The notes below the pieces were generated by a model. That model searched no databases and had not been told where the DNA came from. It saw only the letters and a list, made by a program, of their open reading frames with translations. From the NCBI GenBank assembly GCA_038246545.1, contig JBBRVW010000047.1, forward strand, positions 1-29,065: DNA of 29,065 nt. The letters are read 5' to 3'. Positions 18,574 to 27,310 of the stretch are shown piece by piece; within the stretch, counting starts at the first letter, position 1, and every line of letters starts with the position of its first letter. The position numbers and the translations under genes were made by a program. This DNA is from JBBRVW01 sp038246545 (lineage in GTDB: Bacteria > Actinomycetota > Actinomycetes > JACCUZ01).

Positions 18574-20381
18574 GGAGGGTCTCCCATCGATGGCTGGTTC
18601 GCAGCGGCTGCGTAGAGCCGCAGCAGGGGATGCAGGTGGAAGCGGTCGGGCTGGTCCTCCTCGAGGAACCCGGCGTCCGCGAGTCGGCGGAGGGTGTCCT
18701 CGGCACGACCGGCCCGACCGTCGAGCGCGGGTACGCAGTCGATGCCCGAGAACGACCCGGCAGCGGCCGGCGCGGTGCCGAGGGCCAGGAACGCCTTGGC
18801 CAGAGCGGGCTCGAGCCTGCGCAGAGCCGCCTCGAGGACGGTCCCGATGGCGAGCCGTTGGTCGGCACCGACCGAGAGACGGCCCACGGGGTCGGCCCGG
18901 AGCCATTCGGCGTAGTCGGCGATGGAAAGCAACGGTCGGGTGAGCAGCCGAGTCGAGGCGATGCGCAGGGCAAGCGGGTAGTGGCCGCAGAGGTCGGCCA
19001 GACCAGCCGCGGCGGGCTCCTCCCGGCCGACCCGGTCAGGACCGAGCACGTCGCGCAGGAAGCCGAGAGACTCCTCCGGCGCGAACGGTCCGGGACGGCA
19101 CACGCGTGTCCGCTGCGCGGCGACCAGCCCGGCCAGGCTGAGCCGGCTGGTGACGAGGGTGGCGTCTCCGGCGCCGGTCGCGGCGATCGCCCGGGCGGTC
19201 TCGGCGTCCACCACGTCGTCGAGGATCAGTAGCCGCGGCCCGCTCCCGCCGGCCGCGAGCCCGCTCTCGGCCTCGGCGCGGAGGTCGTCCAGGTGGCGGG
19301 GCGAGCCGTCGGCGAGCGTGGCGCGGACCGCGACCCGCCTGCCGGGGAACCGGTCCCGCACCAGGTCCGCCACGTGGAGCGCGAGCGCGGACTTGCCGAT
19401 CCCTGGCGGACCCGAGATGACCACGGTGGTCGGCTCGGGGCTCGCCGCGACGGCGGCGAGGTCAGCGCACAGTGCTTCCCGCCCGACGAAGGAGGGCGCC
19501 GGGAGCAGCGGTGCGGGCAGCGGTGAACGGCGGGCCCCGCGCGGCACGCGGACCGGGCCCGCGGGTGGCGTGCCCACCTCGGTGCCGCGCAGGATGGCCA
19601 GCTCCAGCCGTTGCAGCGTCGGCCCGGGGTCGATCCCGAGCTGGTCTCGGAGGTGGTCCTTGACACCACGGCACTCCGCCAGCGCCTCGGCCTGGCGCCC
19701 GCTGCGGTAGAGGGCCTCTATCAGCTGCTCCCAGAACCGTTCGCGGTCGGGGTGGGTGCGGGTGAGCTCCCACAGCTCGGCGAGGACCTCGCGACATCGG
19801 CCCATGGCGAGCCGGAGGTCGACGGCACGCTCGTGCGCGGCCAGCCGCTCCTCGGTCAGGCGTGGTACCTCGTCACGGTGCAGCAGGTCCGAGTCGACGT
19901 TGGCGAGCACCGGCCCGCGCCACTCGCTGAGGGCCTCGCGGAGCAGGCTCAGCTCGGTCACCGGGTCGCAGACGGCCCTCGCCCGGGCGACGAGGTCGCG
20001 GAACCGCAGCAGGTCCAACGTGGTGGGGTCGACCTCAATGCGGTACCCGCCGGCCTCGGCCCGCACGGTGTCGCAGTGCAGACCAGCAGCCTGCAGTTCG
20101 CGCCGCAGCCGGCGCACACAGGTGTGCAGAGCCGAGTTGGCCAGGTGCGAGTCGCGGTTCCACACCGCGGCCTTCAGCCGGCCGGTGGACACGACGGCGT
20201 TGGGTCGCAACAGCAGCGTGGCCAGCAACGTCGTCGGCTTGCCGGCCGGCAGCATCCGGCCCTCAGCGCCCAGCCCCACCGGTCCCAGCACCCGGAACAC
20301 CGGGCTCGCCGCGGCACCCGAAGCCGATCCCCATCCACCGGTGATCAGGGATCGGGCCAGGCTCGTGCTGAGGTGGTCCAC
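18570..20381 (-). CDS. SARP-family transcriptional activator with NB-ARC ATPase domain
   Basis: 603 residues from GTG 20381. Order: OmpR-like winged helix (~28-110, with LLATLLLRPNAVVSTGRL and VRRLRRELQAAGL), bacterial transcriptional activation domain BTAD (~118-262, with FRDLVARARAV, EERLAAHERAVDLRLAMG and LGIDPGPTLQRLE), then NB-ARC with Walker A SGPPGIGKSAL (~322-332) and Walker B RLLILDDV (~386), and a short helical/winged end. It resembles AfsR but lacks a TPR tail. SARPs bind 11-bp-spaced heptamer repeats and recruit RNA polymerase; such repeats occur upstream of precursor A. It is the first gene of the operon and is coupled to the E1-like gene by ATGA. It has its own 198-bp upstream gap. 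Confidence 0.9.
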   Translation of the reverse strand: MDHLSTSLARSLITGGWGSASGAAASPVFRVLGPVGLGAEGRMLPAGKPTTLLATLLLRPNAVVSTGRLKAAVWNRDSHLANSALHTCVRRLRRELQAAGLHCDTVRAEAGGYRIEVDPTTLDLLRFRDLVARARAVCDPVTELSLLREALSEWRGPVLANVDSDLLHRDEVPRLTEERLAAHERAVDLRLAMGRCREVLAELWELTRTHPDRERFWEQLIEALYRSGRQAEALAECRGVKDHLRDQLGIDPGPTLQRLELAILRGTEVGTPPAGPVRVPRGARRSPLPAPLLPAPSFVGREALCADLAAVAASPEPTTVVISGPPGIGKSALALHVADLVRDRFPGRRVAVRATLADGSPRHLDDLRAEAESGLAAGGSGPRLLILDDVVDAETARAIAATGAGDATLVTSRLSLAGLVAAQRTRVCRPGPFAPEESLGFLRDVLGPDRVGREEPAAAGLADLCGHYPLALRIASTRLLTRPLLSIADYAEWLRADPVGRLSVGADQRLAIGTVLEAALRRLEPALAKAFLALGTAPAAAGSFSGIDCVPALDGRAGRAEDTLRRLADAGFLEEDQPDRFHLHPLLRLYAAAANQPSMGDPP

Positions 20382-20579
20382 GCGCGCTCCGGGGGTTGCT
20401 CCAGGCGGCCCCCCGCCGGAGCCACCCCGTAGGAACGATCTGTCGAACGCTTGAGTAGAGCTCTGATGCGCGGTGCCAGATACGACTGTTCGGCGAATCG
20501 CTCTCGCCGGGGTGTGTCCTTGGTGCTCACCCTTGGTGGAGCGCGGCTGGGAACGGGTGCGGGGTTGCCCCGCCGCTCG
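20382..20579 (-). promoter_or_regulatory. Intergenic region upstream of the SARP operon
   Basis: A 198-bp gap between the stop of the upstream large gene (20580) and the regulator start, where the promoter of the biosynthetic operon most likely lies. The least GC-rich stretch is 20435-20500. On the minus strand it contains TTCGACA and a CTCTACTC run, but no convincing -10/-35 pair. A 6-bp perfect hairpin (GCGGGG/CCCCGC, 20559-20573) just after the upstream stop may be a weak terminator. The GATGTCA-type heptamers of the precursor region are not present here. Confidence 0.35.
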
Positions 20580-22814
20580 TCAGGTGACCTTCGCGGTGAC
20601 CACCTGCAGGTCCAGCGCGCTGGTCGGCGTGTACTCCACCCAGCTGCCGATCGTCACCCCGCCGTCGACGAGCGCGCCGTTCGGGCCAGGCTCCGGCTCG
20701 AGCTCTGCGCAGGCCGTCGTGACCTCGTCGACCACCGAGGCGAACCGGTGGGCGTTCGGCAGCGTGCCGAGCTGGCCCTGGTCCAGCAGCGACAGCACAC
20801 CGCTCTCGAACGAGGGCTGGATGGGGAGCACGACGCGGCACGCACCCGCCCGCAGGAAGTCGCGGTGCGCGGGATCCGGGTGATCCAGGTAGAGCTTGTC
20901 CATGCCGCTGGTCCCTGCCGTGTTCGACCAGAAGTAGGGGTAGAGGACGTACGCCAGGTTCGACCAGTCGATCGCGGCGTGGACGTACTTGATGTACTCG
21001 CCGTACTCCATGACCTGCCGCCAGGAGTCGTCGGACAGCCCCGCGCTGACCCCCAGCCCGGCCGGCGCGGTCGCCGTGCCGAAGCCGGGAAACACCCATT
21101 CCATGACGCTGCGCATGATCTGCTCGCGCTCGAGGCGGCGCAGCGTGGCGCCGTCGGTGCCGCTGTCGATCTCCCGCGCCAGCTCGGCGCGACGCTGCCG
21201 CACCGTGTCCAGCGCCTGCACGTGGCTGGCGAACGCGGCGTCTCGTAGGGTGCTCCAGCTCTGCAGCTGCCACTGCTGGAACGCGCCGCCGGGGGCGTTG
21301 ACAGCCGGTGGCGCGCTGAGCACCGCTGTGTAGGCGCTCGCGTACTGGTCCCAGTTGTTCTCGTCGATGTCCCACGGTTGGATCTTCAGCTGGAACGGCT
21401 CGGCGGTCGCGCGGTCGTAGCGGCGCAGCAGCTCCTGGCGCGACCGCAGCCGCAGCCCCGGGTCGGGGATGACGATGTCGTAGGTGAGTCGGACGCCGAC
21501 CCGCCGCAGCTCGATGCGCCACTTGCGCATCATCCGGAAGTAGTCGACCCGCATGCTGTGGTCCTCGCTCGGGTTCTCCAGCAGCCGCGAGGTGAAGTCC
21601 TCCGTGCCGCTGGTCGTGGCCACCGTGAACGACACCTTGTGGTCCCGCACCGAGCGAGCCGACGCCATCGAGGTCACGGTGCGGGCGTGGGTGCGGCTCT
21701 CCTGGCGGGAGTTCGCGTCGGTGACCGTGGAGCTGCCCGGGCCGCCGTCGACGGGGGCGGTGAGCGTGACCCCGTTGGACGTGCCGATGGCGTTGCGGTC
21801 GACCTGGCGGTGCTCGGTCTGCGTCGCGATCGCGATCTCGTCGGTCTCGGCGACACCGCGCTCGCTGTAGTTCTCGAGGTAGTCCTCGACGACGTCGGTC
21901 AGCTCGGTCTCGCGCACGGCCCACTCCTTGTGCGAGAGCGTGACTTTCTCCTTGGGCGCCATGGGCAGGCTGTAGCCGAGCTCACCGCGCTCGACGCCGT
22001 CCGGGGTCATCTCCAGGGACTCCAGGTGCAGCAGCCCGAGAGGCTGGACGGTCCTGCGCTGCAGGGCGTCGATGGCCACGGCGCCCGCCTGACGCCGCCG
22101 GTCGATCTCCTCCAGGGCGGTGATCGGGTCGAGCGTCGCCTCGTCGGCGGCGGCCGGCACGTAGGGCTTGACGCGCTGCCAGAAGTGCGACACGAGGTCC
22201 AGCCGCTCCTGGTCGAACGGGATCACCACGTCGCTGTAGGACGACCGGGTGACCATGGGCGCCTGCGGCGACAGGTCGCTGAGGGCGGCGACGACGTTCG
22301 ACCGTACGGGCGCCGAGAACGGCTCGTCGAGCAGCTGCAGCGGGGTGCGGGCGGCGACGGCAGGCAGGCGTTGCTGCAGGTTGATCGTGACGTGACGGGG
22401 ACCTTTCGGGTCCTCCTCGTGCGGCGCCGCCGGTGCGGGCGCGGTGGCGGCCGCCAGTGCCCGGGCCGCGTCGAGGAATGCTTCCTCGCGCAGGCTCTGG
22501 GCCCGCTGCACCACCCGGGTCAGCATTTGCGGCGGCACCGACTGGAGCTGTGCGGTGGCGCGCAGGCTCTCGTCCGCGGTGGCCGCCTCCGTGACGCGCG
22601 ACACGGCGTCCACGGCGGCCTGCTCGGCCTCGCCCTCGGCCCGCTGCCGCAGCTGCGCCAACTCGTCGCGACCGAACGCCGCGCTGCGCACGAGCGCGCC
22701 CACCATCAGCGCCTGGCCTGCTGCGCCGCCCGGATCGTCGTCGACCGGCAGCTCGATCGGGGTGAGGGTCGCGGTGCGGTAGCGACGGCGCGAGTTGGTC
22801 AGCGGTTCGGCCAT
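20580..22814 (-). CDS. Large protein of unknown function (744 aa)
   Basis: I recognise no domain. ATG 22814 has AGGAG 6 bp upstream. Residues ~35-135 are Ala/Glu/Arg-rich and helical, possibly coiled coil. The middle (~140-430) has mixed, probably beta-rich blocks such as GYSLPMAPKEKVTLSHKEW and the following acidic VVEDYLENYSERG, then a charged SRQESRTHARTVTSM stretch. Later blocks include WRIELRRVGVRLTYDIVIPDPG, WDIDENNWDQYASAY and YVLYPYFW, well conserved in style and suggesting a structured protein. No signal peptide or membrane segments. It begins 35 bp after the stop of the 1228-aa gene, so the two form an operon. It could belong to the cluster or be an independent system; nothing seen ties it to peptide modification. 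Confidence 0.8.
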   Translation of the reverse strand: MAEPLTNSRRRYRTATLTPIELPVDDDPGGAAGQALMVGALVRSAAFGRDELAQLRQRAEGEAEQAAVDAVSRVTEAATADESLRATAQLQSVPPQMLTRVVQRAQSLREEAFLDAARALAAATAPAPAAPHEEDPKGPRHVTINLQQRLPAVAARTPLQLLDEPFSAPVRSNVVAALSDLSPQAPMVTRSSYSDVVIPFDQERLDLVSHFWQRVKPYVPAAADEATLDPITALEEIDRRRQAGAVAIDALQRRTVQPLGLLHLESLEMTPDGVERGELGYSLPMAPKEKVTLSHKEWAVRETELTDVVEDYLENYSERGVAETDEIAIATQTEHRQVDRNAIGTSNGVTLTAPVDGGPGSSTVTDANSRQESRTHARTVTSMASARSVRDHKVSFTVATTSGTEDFTSRLLENPSEDHSMRVDYFRMMRKWRIELRRVGVRLTYDIVIPDPGLRLRSRQELLRRYDRATAEPFQLKIQPWDIDENNWDQYASAYTAVLSAPPAVNAPGGAFQQWQLQSWSTLRDAAFASHVQALDTVRQRRAELAREIDSGTDGATLRRLEREQIMRSVMEWVFPGFGTATAPAGLGVSAGLSDDSWRQVMEYGEYIKYVHAAIDWSNLAYVLYPYFWSNTAGTSGMDKLYLDHPDPAHRDFLRAGACRVVLPIQPSFESGVLSLLDQGQLGTLPNAHRFASVVDEVTTACAELEPEPGPNGALVDGGVTIGSWVEYTPTSALDLQVVTAKVT

Positions 22815-22849
22815 GAAAGGCTCCTGTCGGGCGGCGGGGGCGGGGGTGG

Positions 22850-25800
22850 TCAGGGCGTGATCGGCAGGAGGTCGAACCGGCGTCGCCGGTCCGTTCCACC
22901 GGGTCGGGTGGTCGGCGCGATGGGCTGTGCTGGCTGTGCTGGCTGTCCGAGACCGGTTGTCCTCGCTGCCCGGAACCGCGCCGCCCTACTTCCGGCACCG
23001 CCGACGGACGGCGCCCGTGGGGCCGGCGAGCCTTTCGCCTGACTTGGGCTCGCCGTGCGCCTGGTTGCGCCGATGTCGTGCTCGAGCCACAGGTCCAGCG
23101 ACGGGTGCCTGATCGAGTAGCGACTCTCACCGGTGTCCACCCGCCCGGGCCGGGTACCGCTGACGTACCGGTTGGACAGCAGGGGCAGCTCGTCCAGCGC
23201 CAGCGGACGGCCGTCGACGCGGGCGTCGTCGTCCTCGTCGTGGACGTCCAGCCGAAAGCCGCCCGCCGTGGCATCCACGCCGCGGGGCACGTCGAGCTCG
23301 CAGGCGAGCGAGCTGAGCGTGCCCACCCCGGAGATGTCGAGGTAGCTGTCGCGCACCGACTGCTTGAACGCAGCGAAGCTGCCGTGACGGCGCGTGCTGC
23401 CGATCAGGCAGACCCAGATGTTGCTGCCGTCGTCAGCCCGCAGCTCGGTCGACGTGAACCCCGCGTCCGCCATCGTGGCTTCGGACGAGGGGTCGGGATC
23501 CTGGTCGAACCGGGTGTCGCGGACCCACCGGACCGGGCGGGCGGAGAACAGCCCGAGGTAGCCGTCACCGTTGCGGCCGAAGACCCACGTGCCGCCCCCG
23601 TCTCGTTCCGGCAGCACCGCATCGCCGGTCGGTGCCGGATCCACCTCGTCGAAGAACGCACAGGGGAACCAGGCATGGGTGGGGGTCCGGCTCATCGTGC
23701 GATGGACGTCGTCGAAGTTGTAGATGATCACGGCTGCTTCACGGTGCTGCACGACGCGCGGAAGGCACAGCGAGCCGCCCCACTCGTACAGGCCCTCCTT
23801 CTTCAGGGCGTCCATGCCGGCCAGGCCGGCCAGCTTGGCGACGTCGGCCATCGCCTCGGCGCCCTGCAGCAGCACGAGGTGCTTGAAGAACTGCCACCCG
23901 GCAGCACCCACGGTGCCGCCCGCGGTCATCGGCGCATTGGTCCAGACACTGACGTCGCAGCCCAGGCTGGCGATCCATGGCTGCTTCTGGAACGAGATCT
24001 GCCCCGGCTGGTGGTCCTGGACGCTGCACAGCATCGCGTCGGCGATCGAGAAGGTCCGCAGGTTGGCCCTGCCGAGCAGGTTCCCGCTGTTGAACAGCTC
24101 CAGCATCGACTCCAGCGTCCGCTGCAGCACGGACTTCGGGATGTCCGGCTCGGGCGGGTCGTCGCCGGTGATCGCCGCCCACGCCGCTTCGAGCCCGGTC
24201 ACGAGCATCTTGCCGATGTCGTGGATGAGGTTGATGAGCGACTGGAGCGCGAGCGCTGTCGAGGTCACGCTGCCGAGCCCGAAGAGCAGGTTGAGCGGGA
24301 AGGGGAGGAGGGCGGCGGCCAGTCCCATGCCGGCGGCCGCGTTCAGCGCGGCCGCCGAGGTGGCGGCGTCCAGCACGAGCGTCTTCATGTACGGGCCGAG
24401 CTCGTCGAGGAGGCCGGGCAGCGCGTCGTCGAGGGCCCACAGCAACGTCATCGGCGAGGACTTGCGCAGGTTCGGGTGCGACTCGGCGACGTGTCGCGTG
24501 GAGTCGCGCAGCTCGTTGGTGAAGTAGCCGCCCAGCCCCCACCAGAACGCGACGTCGTCCGGCCTCGTGGTGGTGATGCCTTCCCTGGCACCTTCTTGCC
24601 ACGTGAGTGAGGCCCGGGAGTCGTCCGTGAACGGGTCGAAGCGGTCGAGCTGGTCCCGATCGCGGGCGACGGCGAGCAGCACCTCCGGGACGGCGTAGCG
24701 CTCGGACGTGCACAGCGCAACCGCCGTGTTCTCCACCCCGATGTGGTCCCCGCGCGCACCGGTGAGCAGCTCGACGGTCTCGCCCACCGATTGGCTCCAG
24801 CCGAAGGCCTTGTGCTCGAAGTAGGCGCGTCCGGCGGAGGAGGCGAAGCTTCCGCGGGTCGTGAAGCGCACCAGGTCGAAGACGAGCCGGTCAAGCACCA
24901 TCGCGGCCCTGGTAGCGATCATCGGGTCGGTGGCGAAGTCGACGAGGTTCAGCAGCGGTGGGAAGTCCTCGTTGTAGTAGCCGGGGGAGCACCACTCGCT
25001 GAAGCCGTGCTCCAGGCGCCGGTCCAGCCAGCGTCGGGCTCGCTCCGCGCCGCGCCGCGCGTGCTCGCGGCCGGTCACCGGGTCGCCACCGCGCAGTCGC
25101 CCCGATCGGGGGAAGACGTCGTCGGGGAACAGCTGGCCGACCAGCAGCTCGCAGGAGTGGAAGAGGATCTGGTGGTTCTCGGACCAGAACGTCATCTCCC
25201 CGCCGTCCTCCCCGGCGGCGGCGGGCTCGTCGAACCAGTACTTGAAGTGCAGCAGCGCCGCCTTGACCGAGTCCGCCACGAAACGTGGGATGCGCGGGTC
25301 CGGCGCGGAGGTGTAGAGCCGGTGGCGGCACACCAGCCGCAGGACGTCGGTGACGTGGAAGTCAGCGGTGTCCTTCAGCCGCAGGATGTGGTGCACGACG
25401 GAGTGCGACAGCACCACGCGCCACCAGTAGCACCCGGTGGCGTCGCAGGTCGGCCAGGACCACCCCACAGGCACGGCGATGTCGGTGTCGCAGCGGAAGA
25501 CGGGTGGGCAGTCCTTGGCGGCGCAGGCGAGGATCCGCGCGGTCAGCGGGAGCCCGCTGCCCGGTGGAGCTCCGAAGTCGGGATCCCCTCCGCTGAGGTG
25601 CCACACGCCGCTCAGGGGTACGTAGGACGGTTTGGCGCCGAAGCTCACCCAGTCGGCCACGGCCGGCAGCGCGACGCTGAACGGCAGCTCTGCCTGCGCA
25701 GCCATCCAAGCCAGGGTGTCGGTGAGCTCCCGGGTTTCTGCCGCCGGGCTCGCGGCCGCGGCAGCGAACACGGCCTCGGCCAGCGGCACGCCGAGGTGCC

Positions 25801-26536
25801 GCCCCATCTGCAGCGGGTCGTACCCGTCGACCTGACCGACGAGCCCCGCCAGCGTCGAACCGGGGCCCGGACCGGGCGGCACCGGGACGTGCAGGGTGTC
25901 GAACCACTCCTTCAGCGCCGCGCGAAGCGCGTCGAGCACCGCCACGGGCAGCTGCGCCGGGACTGCGTTCTCCACGGTGGTGAACAGGGCCTCGACAAGG
26001 GCGCGGACGCCGAGGCCGCCGTCGATGCGGACGACGTCGAAGGAGAAGACGGTGTTGACGACCAGCTTGAGCGGCTGGGGTGCCGTCGTGTCGGTGACCG
26101 GAGGCCCGAACGGGGGGGTGAAGGTGTCCGCCGGCGGGAAGGTGAGCCGCGCGGCCGCCACGCTGATGTCCTCGATGGCTGGCTGCCACCAGTCGCGGGC
26201 CCGGACGACCGGGTCGTCGGCCCACGAGGTGGTGTACGGCTTGCCGTACCGCGCGTCGGCGCGCTTGCGGTCTTCCACGGTGATGCGGTCGCGCCAGGCC
26301 TGCGGCGCCGCGGCGCGCAGCCGCCGGGAACCGGGGCCGGTGGGCGGCGGATCATCGGGCGTCATCAGGTAGCCGCGGGCCTGCGCCAGCCGCTCCGCGG
26401 CCACCGTGCTCGAACCGCTCGCGACCAGCATCGACAGGTAGCGCCTCTTGCGCTCCTCGAAGTCCCGAGTCAGGCCGTCGTAGGCGTCGGGGGACCACAG
26501 GCCCAGGCTGGGGGTGTGCGGAGGATGCACCGTCAC
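22850..26536 (-). CDS. Very large protein of unknown function (1228 aa), alpha/alpha-toroid-like core
   Basis: Start GTG 26536 has only a weak AGGCGG upstream. Residues ~440-600 carry SENHQILFHS (~455), GFSEWCSPGYYNEDF (~510) and SAGRAYFEH (~570), with helical repeats between. This pattern recalls (alpha/alpha)n-toroid enzymes such as polysaccharide lyases and related uncharacterised bacterial proteins, but that is a resemblance only. Residues ~725-775 are strongly hydrophobic (AAALLPFPLNLLFGLG), perhaps one or two membrane-inserting helices. Residues ~870-1150 contain aromatic-rich blocks, and ~1160-1228 are Pro/Ala/Arg-rich and probably disordered. No signal peptide. It is the first gene of a two-gene unit with the 744-aa protein. 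Function unknown. Confidence 0.8.
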   Translation of the reverse strand: MTVHPPHTPSLGLWSPDAYDGLTRDFEERKRRYLSMLVASGSSTVAAERLAQARGYLMTPDDPPPTGPGSRRLRAAAPQAWRDRITVEDRKRADARYGKPYTTSWADDPVVRARDWWQPAIEDISVAAARLTFPPADTFTPPFGPPVTDTTAPQPLKLVVNTVFSFDVVRIDGGLGVRALVEALFTTVENAVPAQLPVAVLDALRAALKEWFDTLHVPVPPGPGPGSTLAGLVGQVDGYDPLQMGRHLGVPLAEAVFAAAAASPAAETRELTDTLAWMAAQAELPFSVALPAVADWVSFGAKPSYVPLSGVWHLSGGDPDFGAPPGSGLPLTARILACAAKDCPPVFRCDTDIAVPVGWSWPTCDATGCYWWRVVLSHSVVHHILRLKDTADFHVTDVLRLVCRHRLYTSAPDPRIPRFVADSVKAALLHFKYWFDEPAAAGEDGGEMTFWSENHQILFHSCELLVGQLFPDDVFPRSGRLRGGDPVTGREHARRGAERARRWLDRRLEHGFSEWCSPGYYNEDFPPLLNLVDFATDPMIATRAAMVLDRLVFDLVRFTTRGSFASSAGRAYFEHKAFGWSQSVGETVELLTGARGDHIGVENTAVALCTSERYAVPEVLLAVARDRDQLDRFDPFTDDSRASLTWQEGAREGITTTRPDDVAFWWGLGGYFTNELRDSTRHVAESHPNLRKSSPMTLLWALDDALPGLLDELGPYMKTLVLDAATSAAALNAAAGMGLAAALLPFPLNLLFGLGSVTSTALALQSLINLIHDIGKMLVTGLEAAWAAITGDDPPEPDIPKSVLQRTLESMLELFNSGNLLGRANLRTFSIADAMLCSVQDHQPGQISFQKQPWIASLGCDVSVWTNAPMTAGGTVGAAGWQFFKHLVLLQGAEAMADVAKLAGLAGMDALKKEGLYEWGGSLCLPRVVQHREAAVIIYNFDDVHRTMSRTPTHAWFPCAFFDEVDPAPTGDAVLPERDGGGTWVFGRNGDGYLGLFSARPVRWVRDTRFDQDPDPSSEATMADAGFTSTELRADDGSNIWVCLIGSTRRHGSFAAFKQSVRDSYLDISGVGTLSSLACELDVPRGVDATAGGFRLDVHDEDDDARVDGRPLALDELPLLSNRYVSGTRPGRVDTGESRYSIRHPSLDLWLEHDIGATRRTASPSQAKGSPAPRAPSVGGAGSRAARFRAARTTGLGQPAQPAQPIAPTTRPGGTDRRRRFDLLPITP

Positions 26537-26764
26537 GGTTGCGCCGCCTGGCGCAGCGTGGCTGAGAATCCGCTCACCAAGACCTCACGTCGTCCTCATC
26601 GCGACCCTTGCACAGCCTCGGGCACGGCGCCGCGCGTCCCGCCGGCCACGGTGTGGTCGCGATCATGCCCCACCACAGTGGTCGGGGGAAGGGTAGAAGG
26701 CCTCCGGCCTCAGGGTTGAGCCGGGCAAGCCAGGGTCGTCCGGAACGGGACCAGGAGGCAACCC
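26537..26764. promoter_or_regulatory. Divergent intergenic region
   Basis: A 228-bp region between the minus-strand large gene and the + strand truncated Ddn-like ORF, so it should carry the promoter of the large-protein operon. TGTGGT (26652-26657) and ACCACA (26672-26677) form a 6-bp inverted repeat with a 14-bp spacer, a possible operator. No clear -10/-35 hexamers are visible to me. Confidence 0.3.
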
Positions 26765-26887
26765 GTGAGCGAGTCCAGCGGACCGAACAACTGGAACCAG
26801 GCGATTATCGCGGAGTTCCGTGCCAATGCCGGCACGAAGCAGGAGGTGAAGCCCACGCGGCATGTCACGCACATCCAGACGTCCTGA
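26765..26887 (+). pseudogene. Truncated Ddn-like (F420-dependent nitroreductase family) N-terminus
   Basis: GTG 26765 follows a very good AGGAGG site (spacing 6 bp). The 40-residue frame contains NNWNQAIIAEFRANAG, which matches the start of deazaflavin-dependent nitroreductase (Ddn-family) proteins (W-N-x-x-I-I-x-E-F-R-A-N-x-G). After that point the sequence is unrelated and stops at 26885-26887. The same frame continues beyond the TGA with HFLKSIAGTALWIHG...DEIYRQKARR, which looks like part of another protein. So the start region is intact but the enzyme body is lost. Confidence 0.55.
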
Positions 26888-27117
26888 CACTTCCTCAAGT
26901 CCATTGCGGGTACGGCGCTCTGGATCCACGGCGTCATCGACTTGGCGGACGAGATCTACCGCCAGAAAGCTCGACGCCGCGAGGGTCCTTGAGCCCCTCG
27001 GTGAGCCCGCCTTCATCGGAGGCCGGGAGATCGACTACTTCTCGTATGACAACCCGGTCTGGGTCAAGCTAAGCGTCGCGTCGGCTCCGCACCCGCCTGA
27101 CAACCTCAGACGCCGTT
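26888..27117. other. Degenerate coding remnants, no intact gene
   Basis: Two protein-like fragments in different + frames: HFLKSIAGTALWIHGVIDL...RQKARR (26888-26990) and EPLGEPAFIGGREIDYFSYD...VKLSVASAPHP (about 26990-27095). I recognise neither family. Both lack plausible starts and are broken by stops or frame changes, so this looks like a graveyard of accessory genes. Confidence 0.35.
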
Positions 27118-27245
27118 TCACGCTCCGTAGGCCCCGACAAGTGCAGAGAAGCCGTCGGTGAGGACGACGATCACATCGGGGCCGGGGTGCTCGGCCCCGG
27201 CGGCAGCGATGCCGACGCGCAGGTCAGTGCCGCCGCCACGTCGCG
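27118..27245 (-). pseudogene. vWA-like (DUF2201-type) protein C-terminal fragment
   Basis: The minus strand reads GGGTDLRVGIAAAG...PDVIVVLTDGFSALVGAYGA then a stop at 27118. Gly-Gly-Thr-Asp followed by PDVIVVLTDG is the typical end of VWA-like proteins of the DUF2201 class (metal-ion-dependent adhesion fold). The reading frame upstream does not continue as a recognisable protein, so only the last ~40 residues remain. Confidence 0.45.
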
Positions 27246-27310
27246 GGCGTGGCGCACCCAGCCCAGTTGACCGCGCCGAGGCGGTGCACCACGAGCGGGC
27301 CCTGTATCGG

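Noticed and set aside
20559..20573. Perfect 6-bp hairpin as a firm terminator
   Set aside because: Short stem, 3-nt loop and no T tract; mentioned only as a weak candidate.
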